Shown here piece by piece: positions 1 to 5,400 of a DNA stretch of 5,488 nucleotides (within the stretch, counting starts at the first letter, position 1; each line of letters opens with the position of its first letter). The stretch is from Deltaproteobacteria bacterium (GTDB taxonomy: Bacteria > Desulfobacterota > Binatia > Bin18). Under the pieces are notes generated by a model, which did not search any database, was not told where the DNA came from, and saw only the letters and a list, made by a program, of their open reading frames with translations. The stretch lies in NCBI GenBank assembly GCA_016200595.1, contig JACQEL010000646.1, positions 1 to 5,488 of the forward strand. Reading direction: 5' to 3'. A program made the position numbers and the translations under genes.

Positions 1-1
1 G

Positions 2-46
2 AACCGTCCGTCAGTCCAGCTGTGTTGGTGGTGGCTGCCCTTATAG
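2..46 (+). CDS. trpL: trp leader peptide, 3' part (start lies before the window)
   Basis: The open frame beginning at base 2 reads NRPSVQLCWWWLPL and stops at TAG (44-46). Three consecutive TGG codons lie at 26-34, just before the stop. No ATG, GTG or TTG occurs in this frame inside the window, so the start is upstream of base 1. Tandem Trp codons a few codons before a stop, followed at once by alternative hairpins and a T-tract terminator ahead of an anthranilate synthase gene, are the signature of a trp attenuation leader peptide. The peptide itself is expected to have no enzymatic role; ribosome stalling on the Trp codons senses charged tRNA-Trp. The identification rests on codon content, context and RNA structure rather than homology. 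A GTG at 22 opens a different frame and is not the leader. Confidence 0.82.
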   Translation, partial: NRPSVQLCWWWLPL

Positions 47-113
47 GCGGCCCGGACGTTATATCTGAAATTGTTAACGGAGCCGCCTTGTCTGAGGCGG
101 CTTTTGTCTTTTT
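33..113 (+). promoter_or_regulatory. trp transcription attenuator (alternative hairpins 1:2, 2:3, 3:4)
   Basis: Three mutually exclusive pairings can be drawn by hand. Strand 1 (33-40) pairs with strand 2 (46-52) around a TTATA loop with one bulged C, giving the protective hairpin. Strand 2 (45-54) pairs with strand 3 (78-88), ten base pairs with a single bulged A at 81, giving the antiterminator. Strand 3 (81-87) pairs with strand 4 (96-102) and runs into a T-rich tract, giving the terminator. The leader stop codon (44-46) abuts strand 2. A ribosome stalled on the Trp codons (26-34) would therefore cover strand 1 and free strand 2 to make the antiterminator, while a ribosome that reaches the stop would cover strand 2 and allow termination. 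This matches the known logic of trp operon attenuation. The fold was paired by eye, without energy calculation. Confidence 0.85.
81..113 (+). terminator. intrinsic terminator of the trp attenuator
   Basis: The stem AGCCGCC (81-87) / GGCGGCT (96-102) can be extended by a T-A pair and a T·G wobble to a four-base loop (90-93). It is followed by TTTTGTCTTTTT (102-113). GC-rich stem plus U-tract is a textbook Rho-independent terminator. It lies 78 bases before the trpE start and after the leader stop, so it acts as the conditional terminator of the attenuator rather than the end of an upstream gene. Confidence 0.85.
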
Positions 114-146
114 GGGACCGCCGCCTCGAAGAGAGGTCGTGGTCCT
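114..146 (+). other. stable 5'-UTR hairpin between attenuator and trpE(G)
   Basis: Arms 115-127 and 133-145 pair over 13 positions with one C·C mismatch and two G·U wobbles around a five-base loop (128-132); G114·U146 can extend it. It starts directly after the terminator T-tract and has no T-tract of its own, so it is not a second terminator. Its left arm contains GCCGCCTC (120-127), which is also an exact complement of terminator bases 94-101. It could therefore be an additional switching strand, an mRNA stabiliser, or a fortuitous structure. Confidence 0.5.
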
Positions 147-177
147 GCTGCTTTGTAGGATCCGGCTCTGCCAGAAT

Positions 178-184
178 GGAGGAG
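178..184 (+). promoter_or_regulatory. ribosome binding site of trpE(G)
   Basis: GGAGGAG at 178-184 lies six bases before ATG 191. This decides the start codon: the frame is open upstream to an ATG at 71 (inside the attenuator) and has another ATG at 176 that overlaps this site, but neither has a comparable Shine-Dalgarno sequence. Confidence 0.8.
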
Positions 185-190
185 AGAACC

Positions 191-2356
191 ATGGTCAGCA
201 AAGCAGCGCATGTCCCCAGTGCCGATACCTATCGCACTCTCGGTGGGATTAAGATCCGCCGTATTATCGAGAGCATTCCAGTTGAAGGGGCAATCGAGCC
301 AATTGTTGACGCGCTCGATCACCACCACGGCGTGCTGCTCGCGTCGAGCTACGAATACCCTGGCCGCTATACCCGGTGGGATATGGGGTTCGTGAATCCG
401 CCGCTGGCGCTAGTCTCCAGCGGTCGGAACTTTCGCTTTTCCGCACTGAACCAGCGCGGGCAGGTGTTGCTTCCCGTTATTGCCGCGATGGTCCGTAACC
501 TCGAAGCGGTTGTGTGGACTGAGCTACAGACCGAGGAGGTGCGTGGCGAAATCAAGCTGGTGTCCGGTCGCTTCCCCGAGGAGCAACGCAGTAAGCAGCC
601 TTCCGTCTTCTCGCTTCTGCGCGCATTAGTGGAACTGTTTTATAGTGTCGAGGATCAACATCTTGGCCTCTATGGCGCGTTTGGCTACGACCTCGCTTTC
701 CAGTTTGAACCTGTGCGGCTGCGTCTCGAACGGCCAGCTGACCAGCGTGACCTCGTACTTTATGTGCCCGACGAAATCATCCTCGTTGATCACCGCCGCG
801 AACACGCCGTGCGCCATCGCTACGACTTTGAGGTAGAAGGGCAGTCAACCAACGGTCTGCCACGCGACGGCCTCACCCAATCCTATACTGGCGCTGAGCG
901 AGTCACACGCACCTGTGATCATGAGCCAGGCGAGTATGCGGCCGGGGTGCGGGTTGCGCGTGACGCGTTTAAACGCGGGGATCTCTTTGAGGTCGTTCCC
1001 GGCCAGACTTTCTCTGAGCCGTGCCCGGTACCGCCCTCCGAGTTGTTTCGCCGCCTGCGCGAGCGCAATCCCGCGCCGTACGGGTTTCTGATTAACCTGG
1101 GGCAGGCTGAATACCTGGTCGGCGCTTCGCCGGAAATGTACGTCCGTGTCGATGGTGACCGGGTTGAGACCTGCCCGATCGCCGGGACGATTGCGCGCGG
1201 TGGCGATCCCCTCAGCGACGCGATCCAGATCCAGCGGCTGTTGAATTCGCGCAAAGACGAGTCTGAACTGACGATGTGTACCGACGTCGATCGCAACGAC
1301 AAATCGCGCATCTGCAAGCCTGGCAGTGTCCGCGTGATCGGTCGCCGGCAGATTGAAATGTACTCACGGCTTATTCACACGGTCGATCATGTCGAAGGTC
1401 ACCTGCGCGAAGAGTTTGATGCGCTGGATGCGTTCCTCGCTCATACCTGGGCGGTGACAGTGACCGGGGCGCCCAAGGCCTGGGCAATGCAATTCATCGA
1501 AGATCACGAGAAGTCACCCCGCGCCTGGTACGGTGGGGCTGTCGGCCTGATCGGCTTCGATGGCAATATGAATACCGGGCTGACGCTGCGTACCATCCGT
1601 GTCAAAGATGGCCTTGCCCAGGTGCGCGTAGGGGCCACGCTCCTCTATGATTCTGACCCTGACGAAGAAGAGCACGAAACGCATATCAAGGCGGCGGCTT
1701 TTCTTGATGCCATCCGGCGACCGCGCGGTGTCTCTAGCGAGCCCTCTGCCGAGGCTCTACGCCCCGGTCAGGGTAAACGTATCCTCTTGGTCGATCACCA
1801 GGATTCGTTCGTCCATACGTTGGCCAACTATCTGCGCCAGACTGGCGCCGAGGTCATGACCTTGCGGGCAGGTTTCCCGCACGAGGAGTTAGATGCTCTC
1901 CGCCCTGTTCTAGTTGTCCTCTCTCCGGGACCGGGCACGCCTACCGACTTTAATGTCTCGGGCACTCTCGCTGCCGCTCTGAGTCGGAGTCTGCCAGTCT
2001 TTGGAGTCTGCTTGGGGCTCCAAGGGATGGTTGAGTATTTTGGCGGCGAACTTGGCGTCCTCTCTTATCCGATGCATGGGAAAGCCTCGCGTATCCGCGT
2101 CCTCGGCGGTCGCCTTTTCACGGGTTTGCCGGGTGAATTCATCGCTGCTCGTTACCATTCGCTCTTCGCCATGCGAGACAAACTGCCAAGCACCCTCAAG
2201 GTGACAGCCGAGAGTGACGACGGGGTTATTATGGCGATCGAACATATCAGCCTGCCGCTGGCAGCCGTGCAGTTTCATCCGGAATCTATTCTTACTCTGG
2301 GTGATGACCTCGGGTTGCGGTTGATCCGCAATGTGGTTGCTGGTCTGAGTCGGTAG
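191..2356 (+). CDS. trpE(G): anthranilate synthase, fused TrpE-TrpG (component I + glutamine amidotransferase)
   Basis: This 721-aa protein converts chorismate and glutamine to anthranilate, the first committed step of tryptophan synthesis. The N-terminal TrpE region carries LLASSYEYPGRYTRW (from residue 49), at the position of the LLES-type segment linked to Trp feedback in the family. The chorismate-binding domain spans about 248-507. It has PGQTF, CPIAGT (328-333), DVDRND (365-370), the family catalytic His at 396, TGAPK (425-429) and a GATLLYDSDPDEEEHET ending. After a short linker, a class I glutamine amidotransferase runs from about 530 to 715, with SPGPGTP, the nucleophile Cys607 in GVCLGLQG, and His696 and Glu698 in FHPES. 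All catalytic residues are present, so both halves look active. The fusion with DVDRNDKSR and IHTVDH wording resembles rhizobial TrpE(G). It sits alone behind its attenuator; no other trp gene follows in the window. Confidence 0.96.
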   Translation: MVSKAAHVPSADTYRTLGGIKIRRIIESIPVEGAIEPIVDALDHHHGVLLASSYEYPGRYTRWDMGFVNPPLALVSSGRNFRFSALNQRGQVLLPVIAAMVRNLEAVVWTELQTEEVRGEIKLVSGRFPEEQRSKQPSVFSLLRALVELFYSVEDQHLGLYGAFGYDLAFQFEPVRLRLERPADQRDLVLYVPDEIILVDHRREHAVRHRYDFEVEGQSTNGLPRDGLTQSYTGAERVTRTCDHEPGEYAAGVRVARDAFKRGDLFEVVPGQTFSEPCPVPPSELFRRLRERNPAPYGFLINLGQAEYLVGASPEMYVRVDGDRVETCPIAGTIARGGDPLSDAIQIQRLLNSRKDESELTMCTDVDRNDKSRICKPGSVRVIGRRQIEMYSRLIHTVDHVEGHLREEFDALDAFLAHTWAVTVTGAPKAWAMQFIEDHEKSPRAWYGGAVGLIGFDGNMNTGLTLRTIRVKDGLAQVRVGATLLYDSDPDEEEHETHIKAAAFLDAIRRPRGVSSEPSAEALRPGQGKRILLVDHQDSFVHTLANYLRQTGAEVMTLRAGFPHEELDALRPVLVVLSPGPGTPTDFNVSGTLAAALSRSLPVFGVCLGLQGMVEYFGGELGVLSYPMHGKASRIRVLGGRLFTGLPGEFIAARYHSLFAMRDKLPSTLKVTAESDDGVIMAIEHISLPLAAVQFHPESILTLGDDLGLRLIRNVVAGLSR

Positions 2357-2407
2357 GCCGCTGTACTAAACCGGAATGCACGACATTAGGACACTGTTCG
2401 TAGCTGC

Positions 2408-2482
2408 GTGGGGAGGGGCGAAGCATTTGCGTGTCAGGCTCCCCACTGCGTTGGTCTCTCCAGGGCAAATGCTTCGCCCCTA
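2408..2482. repeat. long palindromic intergenic repeat (MITE-like)
   Basis: Perfect 17-bp inverted arms at 2414-2430 and 2465-2481 (AGGGGCGAAGCATTTGC and its complement) flank a 34-base spacer. A second dyad, GTGGGGA 2408-2414 / TCCCCAC 2440-2446, overlaps the left arm. No T-tract follows, so it is a poor terminator. The arm wording matches a motif I recall as a dispersed palindrome in several uncultured-lineage genomes. This suggests a non-autonomous mobile repeat, but copy number cannot be tested from one window. It occupies the gap between trpE(G) and the exported-protein gene; apart from it and the hairpin at 2555, I see nothing in 2357-2596. Confidence 0.65.
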
Positions 2483-2554
2483 CTTGGCCTTCCTGGCTAC
2501 GCGCCTCTGTCCTCTCCCTATACACCAGCACATTTATTGATTAGCATCCGCGGA

Positions 2555-2581
2555 GGCGCGCTTGAGCGCGTCATTTTTCTT
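2555..2581 (+). terminator. terminator-like hairpin upstream of the exported-protein gene
   Basis: GGCGCGC (2555-2561) pairs with GCGCGTC (2566-2572), seven pairs including one G·U, around a TTGA loop, followed by ATTTTTCTT. This is a plausible Rho-independent terminator for the trpE(G) transcript, about 200 bases past its stop. It ends only 15 bases before the next start codon and overlaps that gene's possible ribosome site (AGGGG, 2582-2586) at its edge. It could therefore also influence expression of that gene. Confidence 0.5.
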
Positions 2582-2596
2582 AGGGGTCAACTACAG

Positions 2597-3112
2597 ATGC
2601 GTACGTGTTTCGCTGTCTTTTCTGGCTTGTTGCTGCTTTGCTTTTGCGTTCTCTCGCGCCCGAGCTTCGCCGTTACCCCAGATGCTCCAGACATTCCAGA
2701 GGCAGGGAAACCCGTCTCCGGCGCTCTCGTTTCAGCCGACGGACTCGGAGCACGTGTCCTGTCACACAAGGGTGAATGGAGTTCGTTTTTCAGTATGAGC
2801 GGTGGGTCTGAGGATATCTTTCTGATTACTGGACGGCTGGAAAATACCTCGGGCAAACCGCTCACGGCGGTCAAATTACAGTTTGAGTTGTTGGGAGACG
2901 ATAATGTGGCGGTCCTGCGTGACTATGGCTACAACCGCAAGGCCGAAGCGTTGCGGGACGAAGAGTATGAGGCAGGGAAAAAATCACTTGCAGATATGGA
3001 GGTTGAACAAATTGCTGCTGGCGCGCAGGATGAATTTCGCTTTATTTTCTTCAAGAAAGATATTCCCGAATTTCAGTCGTATCGCATTCGCGTGCTGGAA
3101 AGTCAGCCGTGA
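2597..3112 (+). CDS. exported protein of unknown function (FxLYD-like beta domain possible)
   Basis: This 171-aa protein has a clear Sec signal peptide. A short N-terminus with one Arg precedes a hydrophobic core (about 5-19), and a signal peptidase I site follows RPSFA (25), so the mature protein starts near Val26. There is no lipobox, so it is probably periplasmic or secreted. The mature part has a segment at 73-108 (IFLITGRLENTSGKPLTAVKL and onward) typical of the beta-sandwich style of FxLYD-type extracytoplasmic domains (G-x-x-x-N-x-S-G-K-P). A charged stretch (112-135, rich in Arg, Glu and Lys) and a C-terminal FRFIFFKKDIPEFQSYRIRVL strand region follow. The frame is open further upstream, but ATG 2597 places the signal peptide correctly; AGGGG at 2582-2586 is a weak, rather distant ribosome site. 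The domain assignment is from pattern memory only. It ends facing the leuB-methyltransferase operon. Confidence 0.8.
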   Translation: MRTCFAVFSGLLLLCFCVLSRPSFAVTPDAPDIPEAGKPVSGALVSADGLGARVLSHKGEWSSFFSMSGGSEDIFLITGRLENTSGKPLTAVKLQFELLGDDNVAVLRDYGYNRKAEALRDEEYEAGKKSLADMEVEQIAAGAQDEFRFIFFKKDIPEFQSYRIRVLESQP

Positions 3113-3113
3113 A

Positions 3114-3155
3114 ACAGCTTTCAGCAGTCAGCTATCAGCGATCAGCTAAGAGCAG
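3114..3155. repeat. 7-nt tandem repeat (TCAGCNN), about six units
   Basis: Four consecutive heptads TCAGCAG, TCAGCTA, TCAGCGA, TCAGCTA occupy 3121-3148. They are flanked by degenerate units ACAGCTT (3114-3120) and AGAGCAG (3149-3155). The array begins two bases after the exported-protein stop codon and runs through the last codons and stop of the convergent methyltransferase. The period is too short for CRISPR. Similar TCAGCTATCAGC arrays are, from memory, common at gene ends in some soil and uncultured bacteria; the function is unknown. Confidence 0.75.
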
Positions 3156-3912
3156 AGCACAGGACCGCGATTGGATAGGCAAGGTGGATTTTATTTCCTT
3201 GCCGGCGAGTATCCATTCCCAAGCCGTCGTTGTCCAGCGACTCTACAAACATGCGGCGAATCTCGTCAGCATCGCCAGGGTTCGGAAAAGAGCGCTGCAG
3301 GAGATCTTCGACTTCAGCCTCAAGCCGGTAAAAGGTCTTGCGTGGGGCCGGCAGGGCCATTTGTTGAAAGAGCCTTTCCAATTCCACCAGTGTCAGCCCA
3401 CGCACGTGTGATGGGTCGCGCAATTTCTCCATACGGTTATAGGCTGCGGCTTTCTCTGGATCGGGCGAGGCGATGACGTCGATCACCACTACTTTGCCGC
3501 CTGGCGTGCAAACCCGTTTCATCTCCGCCAGGACGGCTTGGGGATCTTGAAAGTGGTGGAAGGCGAAGCGTGAGGTCACAATCGAGAATGATGCCGCCGG
3601 ATAGGGAAGGGGAAGAACATCGCCAACCTGCCAGGTGACGTTGGTCAGCCCTTTTTCCTGTTGGAGCGTCCGTGCCCGCTCGATCATCGCTGGCGTCAGG
3701 TCGATACCGGTGGCGTGGCGCGCGACCTGAGCAAAGGCGCACACCACTAGCCCAGGGCCGCAGGCGACGTCGAGGACTGTGTCAATCGGACCCGCGCCGG
3801 TGAAATCGACCACGAGTTTCAAGGCTTCTTCATCTTTGATGCCGGGCGCGGTGGCAAAGGGAATTGCCTGTTTGGTGAACTGGTCAAGGATTAAGTCTTG
3901 GTGGGTAGACAT
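3142..3912 (-). CDS. SAM-dependent class I methyltransferase, UbiE/Methyltransf_11-like
   Basis: This 256-aa protein has the Rossmann methyltransferase motifs in order. Motif I is LDVACGPG (47-54), the acidic end of strand 2 is in GIDLTPAMIERA (Asp71), then GDVLPLPYPAASF (97-109), FAFHHFQDP (116-124) and the post-motif block MKRVCTPGGKVVVID (131-145). It transfers a methyl group from S-adenosylmethionine to an unknown, probably small, acceptor; ubiquinone/menaquinone-type methylases share this pattern, but no substrate-specific residue is evident. It is expected to be cytoplasmic. Start ATG 3910-3912 lacks a strong Shine-Dalgarno (only purine-rich GAGAGAGAA upstream). It lies 25 bases after the small membrane protein gene, suggesting it is the last gene of the leuB operon. 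The final residues (CSALS) and stop come from the TCAGCNN repeat, so its natural C-terminus may have been replaced by repeat sequence. Confidence 0.88.
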   Translation of the reverse strand: MSTHQDLILDQFTKQAIPFATAPGIKDEEALKLVVDFTGAGPIDTVLDVACGPGLVVCAFAQVARHATGIDLTPAMIERARTLQQEKGLTNVTWQVGDVLPLPYPAASFSIVTSRFAFHHFQDPQAVLAEMKRVCTPGGKVVVIDVIASPDPEKAAAYNRMEKLRDPSHVRGLTLVELERLFQQMALPAPRKTFYRLEAEVEDLLQRSFPNPGDADEIRRMFVESLDNDGLGMDTRRQGNKIHLAYPIAVLCSALS

Positions 3913-3937
3913 AAGGAATTCTCTCTCTGGCCGGCTT

Positions 3938-4030
3938 CTACTTCATCGATCTCACTACTAGCCAGGCAGTGACGCCAATGATCGTGAACGTCAGGAGAGC
4001 ACCAATGAGGCCAATAACTTCGTATGTCAT
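3938..4030 (-). CDS. 30-aa single-pass membrane miniprotein
   Basis: The protein is MTYEVIGLIGALLTFTIIGV followed by TAWLVVRSMK. It is one hydrophobic helix (about 5-26) with a short acidic N-terminus and a basic C-terminus, so the N-out/C-in orientation is likely by the positive-inside rule. Its ATG overlaps the stop of the preceding 79-aa membrane protein as ATGA (4027-4030), and AGGAAGG (4034-4040 on the minus strand) lies just upstream, so translation is probably coupled. The frame is open further upstream to 4207, but that extension only reads the preceding gene in another frame and is not hydrophobic. I do not recognise the family. Because it is so short, it could be missed by standard gene callers; the overlap, ribosome site and clean TM helix argue that it is real. 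It may be a partner subunit of the adjacent membrane protein. Confidence 0.66.
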   Translation of the reverse strand: MTYEVIGLIGALLTFTIIGVTAWLVVRSMK

Positions 4031-4266
4031 GGTCCTTCCTCTAGCTTCGTGATCAGAGCGTCTGTTCTTCTGTGAACGAGAAAGATTAAAACCCCAAATG
4101 CTCCTTCGAGCACGAAGGCTCCGATGAACAGGATTATCCTCAGCCAGCTGTCCAAATTCAACGTGAGGCCAATGAGTCCGCTCCCGGTCAAAAGCATACT
4201 GGCCCACAAGAGCCGAATCCAGTCCATGTAATAATGAATCCGCTCTTTTGTCCCTTCGGCTGACAC
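4027..4266 (-). CDS. small two-helix membrane protein (about 79 aa), function unknown
   Basis: The core IHYYMDWIRLLWASMLLTGS leads into a first membrane helix (about 19-36). A second helix follows at about 42-64, then a basic HRR and an acidic LEEGP tail. The start is uncertain. GTG 4264-4266 (79 aa) retains the charged KERIHYYMDW stretch and leaves 25 bases after leuB. ATG 4225-4227 (66 aa) starts at MDW, but it has no good Shine-Dalgarno at the normal distance. A still longer frame back to 4401 lies inside leuB and is unlikely. The stop overlaps the next gene's start (ATGA). I have the impression of a family of small proteins sharing a YxDWxRLL pattern, but no function I can name. Position between leuB and a methyltransferase on the same strand suggests co-transcription. 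Confidence 0.68.
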   Translation of the reverse strand: MSAEGTKERIHYYMDWIRLLWASMLLTGSGLIGLTLNLDSWLRIILFIGAFVLEGAFGVLIFLVHRRTDALITKLEEGP

Positions 4267-4291
4267 AAGGTGCCGTCCGTAATCATCAATC

Positions 4292-5368
4292 CTATTGCTG
4301 CAACTTCTCTCGCACCAAGCGCCCCATCTCCTTACAGCCGACCAGACGGCACTCAGGCTGAGCGATATCGGCTGTGCGATAGCCACTGGCCAGGACCGCA
4401 TCCACTGCGTTCTCGATCGTTTGCGCCGCTTGCTCTTGGTCGAATGAGAGACGGAGCATCAGCGCCGTAGAAAGAATGGCCGCAAGCGGATTGGCTTTAT
4501 CCTGGCCAGCGATATCGGGCGCGGTGCCGTGAATGGGTTCGTACAGACCACGTTTCCCTTCACCCAGCGAAGCCGAAGGTAACAGTCCCATCGACCCTGC
4601 CAGCATCGAGGCTTCGTCAGTGAGAATGTCTCCGAACATGTTTTCTGCGGCGATCACATCAAAGTCGCGCGGTCGGCGGATCAGATGCATTGACATGGAA
4701 TCGACCAGGACATCTTCATACTGGACGTCGGAATACTCTTTGGCGACTTCGTGGGCGACTTCGCGCCACATCCGTGAGGTAGCCATGATATTGGCTTTGT
4801 CTACCGAAGTGAGCTTTTTGCGGCGCTTGCGGGCTAATTCGAAGGAGGTACGCATGAGGCGAGCAACCTCACCCTCAGTGTAAAAAATTGTATCGACCGC
4901 CTCACGCCCCGCCGCACCGGTGCGGCGCTCGCTCGGTCGGCCGTAGTACACCCCACCGGTCAGCTCGCGAACGACCACCAGGTCTACGCCTTCCAGTACT
5001 TCCGGCTTGAGCGTCGAGGAGTTTATGAGGTGGCGACTCACCTGTACTGGTCGCAGGTTGGCGAACAGTCCTAGCTCCTTACGCAGGCCGAGAATTGCTT
5101 GTTCAGGGCGGACTGAGGATTTCGGGTCGTCCCATTGAGGGCCACCTACGGCACCTAAAAGGACAGCGTCGCTTTCTTTGGCGACACGGAGAGCTGAGTC
5201 AGTGAGCGCTACCCCATGAGCGTCAATCGAACAGCCGCCTGCCAATGCGCGTTCGCAAGCGAAGCTCAGGCCAAAGCGTTTTTCTACCACTTTCAGCGCT
5301 TCCAGGGCCTCACCGATCACTTCAGATCCGATACCGTCACCGGCAAAAACCGCCACTTTGTGTGTCAT
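4292..5368 (-). CDS. leuB: 3-isopropylmalate dehydrogenase
   Basis: This 358-aa protein, normal length for LeuB, oxidises and decarboxylates (2R,3S)-3-isopropylmalate with NAD+ to 2-oxoisocaproate, the third step of leucine synthesis, in the cytoplasm. It shows the N-terminal GDGIGSEV (10-17), AVGGPQWD (73-80), LRKELGLFANLRP (95-107, substrate Arg96 and Arg106), VVRELTGGVYYG (132-143, Arg134 and Tyr141), the catalytic Lys191 in SVDKANIM, the metal-binding acids Asp223, Asp247 and Asp251 in ENMFGDILTDEAS, and the NAD-binding EPIHGTAPDIAGQDKANP (277-294). ATG 5366-5368 follows AAAGGA (5376-5381) by seven bases. The GGVYYG and GTAPDIAG context fits LeuB rather than isocitrate or tartrate dehydrogenase. 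It lies 32 bases after another gene's end and just before the small membrane protein pair. Confidence 0.97.
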   Translation of the reverse strand: MTHKVAVFAGDGIGSEVIGEALEALKVVEKRFGLSFACERALAGGCSIDAHGVALTDSALRVAKESDAVLLGAVGGPQWDDPKSSVRPEQAILGLRKELGLFANLRPVQVSRHLINSSTLKPEVLEGVDLVVVRELTGGVYYGRPSERRTGAAGREAVDTIFYTEGEVARLMRTSFELARKRRKKLTSVDKANIMATSRMWREVAHEVAKEYSDVQYEDVLVDSMSMHLIRRPRDFDVIAAENMFGDILTDEASMLAGSMGLLPSASLGEGKRGLYEPIHGTAPDIAGQDKANPLAAILSTALMLRLSFDQEQAAQTIENAVDAVLASGYRTADIAQPECRLVGCKEMGRLVREKLQQ

Positions 5369-5400
5369 ACATTCATCCTTTGCAGATTATCTCTGATTTT

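Noticed and set aside
71..190. N-terminal extension of TrpE(G) to ATG 71 or ATG 176
   Set aside because: The extension would translate the terminator and the following hairpin. GGAGGAG at 178-184 with six-base spacing fixes ATG 191.
22..252. GTG-started 76-aa frame at the window start
   Set aside because: It runs through the attenuator hairpins and into trpE(G) in another frame, has no ribosome site, and its sequence is low-complexity. The real leader frame is the one with the Trp codons.
919..1317. 132-aa minus-strand frame inside trpE(G)
   Set aside because: It is an antisense shadow rich in Arg and Ser, with no domain and no ribosome site, over a strongly conserved coding region.
1910..2278. 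122-aa minus-strand frame over the amidotransferase domain
   Set aside because: It is a shadow of the glutamine amidotransferase codons, with no recognisable motifs.
2408..2482. Palindrome as the trpE(G) terminator
   Set aside because: The 34-base spacer and the lack of any T-tract after the right arm make it a poor intrinsic terminator. The hairpin at 2555-2581 fits better.
3114..3155. CRISPR-like array
   Set aside because: The period is only 7 nt, with no spacers and no cas genes; it is a simple tandem repeat.
3171..3476. Plus-strand frames opposite the methyltransferase
   Set aside because: They are shadows of the minus-strand coding region, with no ribosome site and no motif.
3938..4207. 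89-aa version of the single-helix miniprotein
   Set aside because: The first 59 residues are an out-of-frame reading of the upstream membrane protein. The ribosome site and the ATGA overlap point to ATG 4028-4030.
4027..4401. 124-aa version of the two-helix membrane protein
   Set aside because: The first part overlaps the conserved 3' end of leuB in another frame. The membrane-protein signal begins only near 4240.
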